Positions 54,964 through 61,972 of a stretch of 64,000 nucleotides of DNA are shown here, in pieces. The notes under the pieces are model-generated. The model was not told the DNA's origin. It did no database searches and was given only the letters and a program-made list of their open reading frames with translations. A program made the translations under genes and the position numbers. Origin of the DNA: Streptomyces roseofulvus (lineage in GTDB: Bacteria > Actinomycetota > Actinomycetes > Streptomycetales > Streptomycetaceae). The stretch is taken from assembly GCF_039534915.1 (NCBI RefSeq), contig NZ_BAAAWE010000001.1:6944001-7008000 (forward strand). The letters run 5' to 3'. The first letter of the stretch is position 1, and the number at the start of each line of letters is the position of its first letter.

Positions 54964-56463
54964 TCAGCCGTCGAGGGGCTCGTAGTCGAACCAGTCGAAG
55001 CGGACGGTGCCGTCCGCGGCGTACAGGCCGATGACCCGGCCCGTGAAGCCGCCGGCGACCTCGGTCGACAGATAGCGCCCGTCGAGTGCGGCGAGCTCCG
55101 TGAAGGTGCCGTCGGGCCGCTCGAAGCCGAGGGTGACGACGTCGGGTCCGGTGCGGGGTCCGTGCGGCGTCGCCGATTCCGTGATCGTGACGGCGAGGAC
55201 CACCGGCCCGGCGTGCACCGTCCGTGCCGCCACGACCGTGCGCAGGGCGCCGACGCGCGCGACCGCGCGTACCTCCGTGCCGGACACCTCGACCGCGTAG
55301 TGGTGCCGCTCGTCGAGCCGGACCGCGAGCCCGCCGTCTCCCTCCGCGGCGTCGACCAGCGTGCGCGCCCGGCACGCGAGATGCTGCTGGCGCCGGCCGG
55401 TGAACACCACGTCGGGCTCGTCCAGGGAGCGTCCCCGCGCGCGGAGGGTCAGCCAGCCGGGGCGCTCCTCGGTGGTGCAGTGCTCGGCCGGCCGGTCGCG
55501 CAGCGAGATCCAGGACGGGCGCAGTGCCGGGAGGTCGAAGTCGTCCCGGCGCTCCTCGACGGGGCCGGGGGAGAGCGGCCACGGGAGCTCGGGCAGGTCC
55601 AGGTCCACCTCGCCGACGACCGGCCATCCGTCCACCCAGGTCACCGGAGCCAGGAAGGTCTCCCGGCCGAGCACGTGCCAGCCCGGCGTGCCGCCGCCGG
55701 GCCGGACGCCGAGCAGCACCATCCACCAGGAGCCGTCGGGGCCCTGCACCAGGTCCGCGTGCCCGGTGTTCTGGACGGGGTGGTCGGTGCCGCGGTGGGT
55801 GAGGACCGGATTGGCCGGGCACGGCTCGAACGGGCCGGAGGGCGTACGGCCCCGGGCGATCGAGACGCCGTGGCCGCGCTCGGTGCCGCCCTCGGCGATC
55901 AGGAGGTACCAGTACGCGCCGATCCGGTACAGGTGCGGCGCCTCCGGGGCCTTCGCGCCGGGCCCGCCGGACCAGAGCCGGTGCGGTGTGCCGGACGTCC
56001 GCCCCGTGGACGGGTCGAGACGGACCTGCGAGACCCCGGCGACCGTGCACCAGCAGGTGCCGTCCTCGTCCCACGCCAGGTCCGGATCGATGCCGGGGAC
56101 GCCCGGCGCCCGGACGGGGTCCGACCACGGTCCGGCGGGGTCGGTGGCCGTGACGATCAGGTTGCCGCCGCCCTCGCTGCAGTTGGTGACGACCAACCAG
56201 AAGCGGCCGTCGTGGTGGCGCAGGGTGGGGGCGTAGATCCCGCCGGAGGACGGCATGTCCACCGGCAGGCGCAGTTGCTCCGGCCGGTCCAGGACGTTGC
56301 CGATCTGCGTCCAGTGCACCAGGTCGCGGCTGTGGAAGAGGGGAACGCCGGGGAAGTACTCGAAGCTGGAGCAGGCCAGGTAGTAGTCGTCGCCGACGCG
56401 GCAGACGCTGGGGTCGGGGTGGAAGCCGGGGATCACGGGGTTGGCGGGACGCAGGGGTGGCAC
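54964..56463 (-). CDS. GH43 arabinofuranosidase/beta-xylosidase
   Basis: The 499-residue cytoplasmic enzyme has a GTG start at 56463 behind AGAGGA. The five-bladed propeller carries the GH43 acids: Asp in PGFHPDPSV (base), Asp in VPGIDPDLAWDED (modulator) and Glu in KAPEAPHLYR (acid). A C-terminal beta-sandwich (about 300-499, DDFDLPALRPSWISLRDRP to FDWFDYEPLDG) matches the DUF1349/XynB-like accessory domain of beta-xylosidases. It removes arabinose or xylose from oligosaccharides. It starts 60 bp after the GH36-like remnant, whose operator-bearing promoter probably drives both. Confidence 0.9.
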   Translation of the reverse strand: MPPLRPANPVIPGFHPDPSVCRVGDDYYLACSSFEYFPGVPLFHSRDLVHWTQIGNVLDRPEQLRLPVDMPSSGGIYAPTLRHHDGRFWLVVTNCSEGGGNLIVTATDPAGPWSDPVRAPGVPGIDPDLAWDEDGTCWCTVAGVSQVRLDPSTGRTSGTPHRLWSGGPGAKAPEAPHLYRIGAYWYLLIAEGGTERGHGVSIARGRTPSGPFEPCPANPVLTHRGTDHPVQNTGHADLVQGPDGSWWMVLLGVRPGGGTPGWHVLGRETFLAPVTWVDGWPVVGEVDLDLPELPWPLSPGPVEERRDDFDLPALRPSWISLRDRPAEHCTTEERPGWLTLRARGRSLDEPDVVFTGRRQQHLACRARTLVDAAEGDGGLAVRLDERHHYAVEVSGTEVRAVARVGALRTVVAARTVHAGPVVLAVTITESATPHGPRTGPDVVTLGFERPDGTFTELAALDGRYLSTEVAGGFTGRVIGLYAADGTVRFDWFDYEPLDG

Positions 56464-56523
56464 CCGAGGGGTCCTCTCGTCGATGCGTGAGCGAGTCGCG
56501 GTGGGGGTGGGGCCGGGGGCGGC

Positions 56524-57078
56524 TCAGGGAGCGCCGGGGCCCGTGGGAGTGACGCGGAGCAGGAAGGCGGACGGCGCGGTGGGCAGGGTCAGACCCAGCT
56601 CGGCGGTGTCCGGACGCCGGACGGAACCGGGCCGAGCGGCCGACGGATGGAGCACCTCGATCCGGGCGGGAGTGTCCCGCAGGTGGGGAAGGCGGAGCGT
56701 CGCCGCGGCGTCGGCTCCCGGGCGGCGCCAGACGGTGAGGTAGGTGGTTGGCGGGCGTCCGCAGGGCCAGGGCGATCCAGGGGGCGCCCCAGGCGGGAAG
56801 CCCGAGGGGCCTGAACGGTACGGCCTCCGGCAGGTCGGCGCCGATGGTCTTGTACACGGCCATCGCCTCGTGGACCAGGGCGCGGGCCGCCCCGTCGAGT
56901 TCGAGGAGGCGGCCGGAGAGCCGCGCCCGGTGCGCCGGTCCGTCAGGCCGCCCATCGGCAGGTGCCCGCAACTGGACCAGGTGCCCTGCCCGTTCAGGGA
57001 GAAGCCCGCCTTGCCGTGCCCGTACGTCACCCGAAGGGCCTCGTGTCCCCACTGGAAGGTCCCTGGTTCCTTGGTCAT
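56524..57078 (-). pseudogene. Remnant of a GH36-like (melibiase) gene with two frame changes
   Basis: From ATG 57078 (RBS AAAGGG) the frame reads EPGTFQWGHEALRVTYGHGKAGFSLNGQGTWSS in parts, up to LPMGGLTDR. Near 56925-56945 the sensible reading shifts to another frame (SGRLLELDGAARALVHEAMA, VYKTIGADLPEAVPFRPLGL, APWIALALRTP), and near 56745-56765 it returns to the first (TTYLTVWRRPGADAAATLRL to LTLPTAPSAFLLRVTP). The joined product is about 185 residues, against more than 650 in GH36 enzymes, so most of the catalytic barrel is missing. Family assignment is by resemblance to the C-terminal part of actinobacterial melibiases and is tentative. Ribosome site, promoter and operators are intact. 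Confidence 0.55.
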
Positions 57079-57164
57079 GGCGGCCCTTTCGGGGTCGGTG
57101 CCGGGCGGGTTCCTCGGGTGGGGGTGCCGGGTCGTGCCCGGCAGGCCGGGCGGCGACGGCCGTC

Positions 57165-57174
57165 GAAGCGCTTC
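57165..57174. promoter_or_regulatory. LacI-type operator O7 (GH36-remnant/GH43 operon)
   Basis: Perfect core GAAGCGCTTC in TCGAAGCGCTTCAC, 12 bases downstream of the -10 box. It is the only one of the nine in which the GA after the core is lost. Confidence 0.8.
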
Positions 57175-57186
57175 ACTCGCAGCCGT

Positions 57187-57216
57187 AAGGTAACGGACGA
57201 ATTTCACGAGAGACAA
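57187..57216 (-). promoter_or_regulatory. Promoter of the GH36-remnant/GH43 operon
   Basis: Minus strand: TTGTCT (57216-57211), 18 bp, TACCTT (57192-57187). Operators O7 and O8 lie 67 bp apart on either side. Confidence 0.55.
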
Positions 57217-57231
57217 GGGCTGCGTGCAGGC

Positions 57232-57241
57232 GAAGCGCTTC
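57232..57241. promoter_or_regulatory. LacI-type operator O8 (upstream operator of the GH43 operon)
   Basis: Perfect core in GCGAAGCGCTTCGACT, 15 bases upstream of the -35 box and 44 bases after the stop of the AraC gene. Confidence 0.8.
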
Positions 57242-57285
57242 GACTCCGGGACTCCGAAGAACGACCCGGAGCGTGCCCGGTGGGG

Positions 57286-58146
57286 TCAGAGCCCGCGTCC
57301 GTGCCGGAACCGCGCCGGGGTGGTTCCGCACGCGTCGGTGAAGACCCGGTAGAAGCGGCTGACCGAGCCGAAGCCGGCGGCCGCGGCCACCTGGCTCGCG
57401 GGAAGGTCGGTGGTCACCAGCAGCCGGCGCGCCTCGGCGAGCCGGTACAGCTTCACGTAGTCGCCGATCGTGGTCCGCACGACCTTGCGGAACTGTGTCA
57501 TGGCGTAGGTCGGGTGGACGTGCGCCGCCGCGGCGACGTCAGCGACGGAGATCGGCTCCCGGAAGTGGTCCGCGATGTACCGCGCCATGGACACCGCCTG
57601 GCGCAGGGCCGGATCGTCACCGGGGTGGCGCCGCACCGGATCGCCGACCGTGGCGAGCGCCAGGCGCCGGACGCGCGCCTGGATCTCCAGCATCGCGATG
57701 CGGTGCAGTTCGTCGTCGCCCGCGGCCAGATCTGCGGCCCACTGGGTGAACCTCGCCGGATCGCTCGCGTCGGCACGGTCCGGGGACGAGACCACCGGCA
57801 CGCCCGAGAGCACGCGGCCGACGAACGGCTGGGGCAGTCCCCAGGCGAGGAACCGGTCGAAGGGCACGTGCAGCCAGTGGACGCGCGTCGCCCTGTTCGC
57901 CACCAGCTGATGCGGGATCGCGGCCCAGAACACGGCGAGGCCACCCACCGCGACGTCGAGGAGCTCGCCGCCGTGGAGATAGAGCATCGGCCCGCCGCCG
58001 GCCACGAAGTTGATCTCCAGGTCGTCGTGCCGGTGCGCCGCCGCCATCAGCGTCGGACGACCGGACCAGCCGCGCAGGGACGACGGTTCGTCGACCAGAG
58101 CACCCTGAGGATCCAAGAAGTTCTCTCTTCGAAGCAGCGCAGACAT
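57286..58146 (-). CDS. AraC-family regulator with N-terminal cupin
   Basis: The 286-residue regulator starts MSALLRRENFLDPQG. A cupin-like sensor (about 40-130, HRHDDLEINFVAGGGPML, VFWAAIPHQLV) is followed by two HTH units: ISVADVAAAAHVHPTYAMTQ and LPASQVAAAAGFGSVSRFYR. The start at 58146 has GAGGA upstream; a longer open frame (to 58221) is not conserved. It is divergent from the Gfo/Idh/MocA gene, with 105 bp between. It probably senses a sugar and controls that gene. Confidence 0.88.
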   Translation of the reverse strand: MSALLRRENFLDPQGALVDEPSSLRGWSGRPTLMAAAHRHDDLEINFVAGGGPMLYLHGGELLDVAVGGLAVFWAAIPHQLVANRATRVHWLHVPFDRFLAWGLPQPFVGRVLSGVPVVSSPDRADASDPARFTQWAADLAAGDDELHRIAMLEIQARVRRLALATVGDPVRRHPGDDPALRQAVSMARYIADHFREPISVADVAAAAHVHPTYAMTQFRKVVRTTIGDYVKLYRLAEARRLLVTTDLPASQVAAAAGFGSVSRFYRVFTDACGTTPARFRHGRGL

Positions 58147-58251
58147 CCCGTGTCCTCGGACCCTACCGTCAGGGAGCAGTGCCGGAGCCCGCGCCGTCGC
58201 GCGACCGGCATCCGCCCGCATCCACGCCCCCGTCCCTGATGGAGATCTCGC

Positions 58252-59448
58252 GTGTTCTCACTCGGCATCGTCGGAGCCGGCCAGTTCGCCGGCTCGTTCG
58301 CCAACCTCTGGCGCCTGCACCCGGACGTCGGTGACATCAAGGTCACCGACCTGCTCCCGGAGCGCGCCGAGACACTCGTCGCCGAGCACGACCTCGCCGG
58401 CACCCTCCCCTCGTTCGACGCCATGCTCGACTCGGACCTCGACGCCGTCGCGCTCTTCACCCAGCGCTGGACCCACGGGCCGCTCGCCGTACGGGCGTTG
58501 CGCGCGGGCAAGGACGTCTACAGCGCCGTCCCGATGGCCGTGACCGAGGCCGAGATCGCGGACATCATCGCGGCGGTCGAGGAGACCGGCCGGATCTACA
58601 TGATGGGCGAGACGAGCTACTACCACCCGGCGACCGTCTACGCCCGCGAGCGGATCGCCGCGGGCGCGTTCGGCCGGATCTTCTACGCGGAGGGCGACTA
58701 CGTCCACGACATGGACTGGGGCTTCTACGACGCGTACAGGTACAGCGGCGGCGCGAACTGGAAGGCCACCGCCAGCTACCCGCCGCTGCTCTACCCCACG
58801 CACTCGATCGGCGGAGTCCTCGGCGCCTGGCGGACGCACGCCGTGAGCGTCTCGGCGATCGGCGTCCCGGACGAGCGCGGCGACGGCGTCTTCGACCGCG
58901 AGATCAGCCAGTTCGACAACGACTTCTCCAACGCCACCGCGCTGTTCGAGGTCGCGGGCGGCGGCAGCTTCCGCACGAACGAGTTCCGCAGGGTCGGATA
59001 CATCGGCAAGGAGTCCCGCTTCCGCTACTTCGGCACGGAGGCGGTCCTCGAACAACTCGGCTCGGTCAGCCTGTGGCAGGACAAGAAGGGCGAGCGCGAC
59101 ATCACCGCGCACCTCCACGCCGCACCCACCCTCACCCCGGACGACCCGGCGCTCTCCCACGTCGCCCCGGAACTGCGCGACGCCTTCGCCTCCCGCACCG
59201 CCCCTGTCCACGACCGCTCCCGGCTCCCGCGTGAGTTCGCGCACGCGCCCAACGGCCACGAGGGCAGTCACCACTTCCTCGCCGACGACTTCGCCGTCGC
59301 GGTCACGACGCGGACGCCTCCTCCGCTGCACGCGTGGACCGCCGCCCGCTACACCCTCCCCGGCATCATCGCCCACCGGTCCGCCCTCCGAGACGGCGAA
59401 CGCCTTCCCATCCCCGACCACGGCGACGGCCCCGGCGTCACGCCGTAG
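58252..59448 (+). CDS. Gfo/Idh/MocA-family oxidoreductase
   Basis: The 398-residue NAD(P)-dependent enzyme opens MFSLGIVGAGQFAGSFANLW (GTG start 58252, RBS GGAGAT). The Rossmann motif is GIVGAGQFAG; the family Lys-Pro motif is replaced by DVYSAVPMAVTEAE, where the usual EKP reads SAVP. GETSYYHPATVYARERI and the YGLYPTHSIGG-like LLYPTHSIGGVLG provide the substrate-site residues. Such enzymes oxidise, reduce or hydrolyse sugars. Loss of the catalytic EKP Lys suggests either an unusual mechanism or a different substrate class. Control by the divergent AraC is inferred. Confidence 0.85.
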   Translation: MFSLGIVGAGQFAGSFANLWRLHPDVGDIKVTDLLPERAETLVAEHDLAGTLPSFDAMLDSDLDAVALFTQRWTHGPLAVRALRAGKDVYSAVPMAVTEAEIADIIAAVEETGRIYMMGETSYYHPATVYARERIAAGAFGRIFYAEGDYVHDMDWGFYDAYRYSGGANWKATASYPPLLYPTHSIGGVLGAWRTHAVSVSAIGVPDERGDGVFDREISQFDNDFSNATALFEVAGGGSFRTNEFRRVGYIGKESRFRYFGTEAVLEQLGSVSLWQDKKGERDITAHLHAAPTLTPDDPALSHVAPELRDAFASRTAPVHDRSRLPREFAHAPNGHEGSHHFLADDFAVAVTTRTPPPLHAWTAARYTLPGIIAHRSALRDGERLPIPDHGDGPGVTP

Positions 59449-59457
59449 CGGCACGCC

Positions 59458-59685
59458 TCACCGGCCCGGGGGAGGGCCTGCGCGCACCAGATCGTCTCCG
59501 TCGAAGACCGCGCAGATCGGGGACGCGCCGCCGATCAGCCGCAGCCTGATCGGCGGCGCGCCGTACCGGACGGCGTCGGCGATCGGCACGTTGACGACCG
59601 GTTCGCTGTCGAAGGACGCCTCCTCCAGACCCCACGCGTCCACGCGGTCGACGGCGGCGCGTGGCCGGACGGGGTTGCTGATCAC
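59458..59685 (-). pseudogene. Fragment of an RsbW/SpoIIE-type histidine-kinase-like ATPase domain
   Basis: A 75-codon frame reads DAWGLEEASFDSEPVVNVPI, then ADAVRYGAPPIRLRLIGGAS and PICAVFDGDD. This closely parallels the Streptomyces pattern LDAWGLEE-(T)ELVVSELVTNAIRYG-PPIRLRLI-LICEVSD of anti-sigma-factor kinases and SpoIIE phosphatases. The N-box Asn (TNA in active relatives) is ADA here, and both ends of the domain are missing, so it cannot be functional. It fills most of the 243-bp gap between the oxidoreductase and AraC genes. Confidence 0.55.
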
Positions 59686-59691
59686 CGGGGT

Positions 59692-60492
59692 CTACCGGGC
59701 CGCCTCGTCGCGCGGGGCGGGACCGGCGCCGCGGATGCCGCGAGGCGACGCCCCCAGCTCACGGCGGCAGGCCTTGTTGAAGGCCTGGAGGTCGGGGATG
59801 CCGACCGAGGCGGCGACGGCGGGGATGGAGAGCGTGGTGGCCCGAAGGAAGTGGCGGGCCCGTTCCATCCGGCGGGCCCGGATGTAGCCGACGACGGTCT
59901 CCCCGGTGGCGGCGCGGAAGAGCCGGGTCAGGTGGTTGTGGGAGACGCCGGCCGCCCTCGCGATCTCCGGCACCGTCAGGGACCCGGCCAGCCTCGCCTC
60001 GATCAGGGCCGTCGCGGCCGCCACCGCCGGATGGACGGCCGGGGCGCTCCGCTCCCGGGGCGGGGCGAGCCGGGCGATCCGCCACAGCGCGGCCCACACC
60101 TCGGCGGTGGCCCGGGCCGGGGTGCGCGGCCAGGCGGCGAGCGCCTGCCGCAACTGGGCCGAGAGCAGATCGAGTTCCGGCCCGGCGGGCTGGATCACCG
60201 GAATTCCCTGGGGTGTTCCCGCCGCACCCAGGCGGAGGTGGGCGTAGAGGTGCTCGGAGCGGCCCCGGTAGCGGTAGCGCACCTCGGTCCCGGGCGGGAC
60301 GAGGCTGACCCGCCCGGGCCGGATCTCGTGCTCGGTTCCGTCGACCGTCAGGTCCGCGTCGTAGCCGTACAGATGGAGCTGCCACAGGTCCGGCAGCGAG
60401 AACACGTCCACGTGGCCGGCCGGACCGTGCACGCCGATACCGACGGCGGCGAGCGCGGGAGGGTCGTCGAGAGGGGCGAGGACCGTCTGCAT
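59692..60492 (-). CDS. AraC-family transcriptional regulator
   Basis: This 266-residue regulator begins MQTVLAPLDDPPALAAVGIG. An AraC-type cupin (about 20-95, LWQLHLYGYDADLTVDG, RVSLVPPGTEVRYRYRG) precedes the two-HTH DNA-binding region: LTVPEIARAAGVSHNHLTRL and LSIPAVAASVGIPDLQAFNK. No clear Shine-Dalgarno precedes the ATG at 60492; an upstream in-frame GTG is possible. It is divergent from the PhyH gene with 145 bp between and probably controls it. Confidence 0.88.
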   Translation of the reverse strand: MQTVLAPLDDPPALAAVGIGVHGPAGHVDVFSLPDLWQLHLYGYDADLTVDGTEHEIRPGRVSLVPPGTEVRYRYRGRSEHLYAHLRLGAAGTPQGIPVIQPAGPELDLLSAQLRQALAAWPRTPARATAEVWAALWRIARLAPPRERSAPAVHPAVAAATALIEARLAGSLTVPEIARAAGVSHNHLTRLFRAATGETVVGYIRARRMERARHFLRATTLSIPAVAASVGIPDLQAFNKACRRELGASPRGIRGAGPAPRDEAAR

Positions 60493-60624
60493 GGGCACGT
60501 GTTCTACCACGGCGGACCACGCAGGGGCCCGGGGCGCGGTCGTCGGAGCGCGCGGCGGACGGGCGGGTGAGAATCGACCAGCGGAGGGTGAACGCGGCCC
60601 ACGCGGCACGGGTCCGGCCGGACC

Positions 60625-60630
60625 TAGCGT
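60625..60630 (+). promoter_or_regulatory. -10 box of a predicted leaderless PhyH transcript
   Basis: TAGCGT ends 7 bases before the ATG at 60638, the same distance as at 1832-1837 and 7301-7306. Confidence 0.4.
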
Positions 60631-60637
60631 GGCCGCC

Positions 60638-61453
60638 ATGGAGAACAGCCAAGAACTGCTGAACTCGGTGCGGATGGCGCGCTTCGTGGCGCGCGGGTCA
60701 CTGCAGCTGGACGCGGTGGTGCCGGCGGAGATGAACGCCGAGGGCCTGGCGGTCCTGGCGGCCGGGGTGCCGCCCGTGCCGTACGGGACGCCGCTGTCCG
60801 AGGCGTACGCGAAGGGCTCCTTCGTCCGCAGGCTGCTCGAACTGCCGCAGGTGGCAGGGGCCCTGCGCAGCCTCGTCGGCCCCGAGCCGTGGGTGGACCA
60901 CCACTTCGTGCACATCCGCGAGCCGCACGGCGGCGAAGCTCAGGGACTGCACGGGGACGCCATCATCGACGTCCGGCCGGACGCCTTCGACGTCCAGCTG
61001 ATGTACTACCCGCAGGCCGTGACGCTGGAGATGGGCGGCACGCTCAGTGTGCCGGGCAGCCATCTGCGGCGGACCAACGAATCGGACACCGGCCGCTACC
61101 AGAACCTCCGGGGCCAGGACAGGCTGGTCTGCCCGGCCGGCACGGTGGTGCTTCTGCACCACGGAATCTGGCACGGCGGCCGGCGCAACGACAGCGACGT
61201 CCGCCGCTACATGTTCAAGATCCGCTTCAATCCCCGGGTCCGTCAACGGCGCCTGTGGGACACCTCGGACCTGCACGACCCGCGGGTGACCGCGGAGCTG
61301 GACGTGATGTTCCCGTGGTACGAGGGAGCGACCGGCCGGCTGGAGCGGTACAACCGCATCCTGCTGTGGCGGGAGCTGACCGGCGACGGCGACTTCGACG
61401 TCGACCGCTGGGTGACCAGGGTCTCCAACCGCCCGAAGGAGACGGTGGAATGA
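60638..61453 (+). CDS. Phytanoyl-CoA dioxygenase (PhyH) family protein
   Basis: The 271-residue non-haem Fe(II)/2-oxoglutarate enzyme has iron ligands His105 and Asp107 in GLHGDAII and a distal His in VVLLHHGIWHGG (His179 the best candidate, with His174/175 nearby). An Arg for 2-oxoglutarate lies in RRYMFKIRFNP (about 189-196). FDVQLMYYPQAVTLEMGGTL and VPGSHLRR are typical core strands. Substrate unknown; bacterial PhyH enzymes hydroxylate diverse small molecules. It ends in an ATGA overlap with the next gene and is divergent from an AraC regulator. Confidence 0.85.
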   Translation: MENSQELLNSVRMARFVARGSLQLDAVVPAEMNAEGLAVLAAGVPPVPYGTPLSEAYAKGSFVRRLLELPQVAGALRSLVGPEPWVDHHFVHIREPHGGEAQGLHGDAIIDVRPDAFDVQLMYYPQAVTLEMGGTLSVPGSHLRRTNESDTGRYQNLRGQDRLVCPAGTVVLLHHGIWHGGRRNDSDVRRYMFKIRFNPRVRQRRLWDTSDLHDPRVTAELDVMFPWYEGATGRLERYNRILLWRELTGDGDFDVDRWVTRVSNRPKETVE

Positions 61454-61797
61454 CGCCCGAAGCGACCCCGCCCGCCTCGGCGGCCGCCCGCGACGCCTCC
61501 GCCGCCCCGGTGCCGCGGCAGCAGGTGCTCGTGCTGTACCTGGCCGGCTCGGCGCTGGACTCCCCGGTCGTGGGCTGGTCGCGCTACGACGGCACCGGCC
61601 GCACCTCGCCCACCACGGGCGACGGTGACGAGCCGCCGTACGAGTCGGGGGTGGCCGCGCTGCGGGACGGCTGGCGGCTGTTCCAGGCCGCGCAACTGAT
61701 CCCGCCGTACCCGGGGCACGAGTACGACGTCTCCTTCCTCAAGCACGAGTTCTTCTTCGAGCGGATCGTCGACGTGCGGGAGGGCACCGGGGCCTGA
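61450..61797 (+). CDS. Small uncharacterised protein coupled to the PhyH gene
   Basis: The ATG overlaps the PhyH stop (ATGA). The 115-residue product has a disordered Ala/Pro-rich start, then an ordered core: QQVLVLYLAGSALDSPVVGW, YESGVAALRDGWRLFQAAQL, IPPYPGHEYDVSFLKHEFFF. No signal or membrane segment is present. It probably works with the dioxygenase, but no family was recognised. Confidence 0.65.
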   Translation: MTPEATPPASAAARDASAAPVPRQQVLVLYLAGSALDSPVVGWSRYDGTGRTSPTTGDGDEPPYESGVAALRDGWRLFQAAQLIPPYPGHEYDVSFLKHEFFFERIVDVREGTGA

Positions 61798-61889
61798 CGT
61801 CGAACCGCTTGACCCGGTGCACGCGGGCGAAGGGGCCATCCAGAGGAGTCAGGGGAGGGGTGGGGGCCGGGGTTTCTCCGCGCCTCTCA

Positions 61890-61919
61890 TTGACAGGCAA
61901 GGGAGACGAATGGGACCGT
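61890..61919 (+). promoter_or_regulatory. Promoter of the second GH3 gene
   Basis: TTGACA (61890-61895), 18 bp, GACCGT (61914-61919), one base, operator O9: identical spacing to the GH31 and first GH3 promoters. Confidence 0.6.
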
Positions 61920-61920
61920 C

Positions 61921-61930
61921 GAAGCGCTTC
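61921..61930. promoter_or_regulatory. LacI-type operator O9 (second GH3 promoter)
   Basis: 14-bp version TCGAAGCGCTTCGA (61919-61932), 43 bases upstream of the GH3 start codon. Confidence 0.85.
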
Positions 61931-61972
61931 GACGAACGCCCATCGCAACCAGCTCGCCCGAGGGGTATCCAC

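Noticed and set aside
54818-57052. A 744-codon minus-strand open frame spanning the GH36 remnant and GH43
   Set aside because: Only its first 60 or so codons after the frame change carry melibiase-like sequence; the rest is the out-of-frame shadow of GH43.
61799-61812. TCGAACCGCTTGAC, a degenerate operator-like sequence
   Set aside because: Two mismatches in the core break the palindrome, and no promoter is positioned to use it; it could be a decayed site but is not counted.
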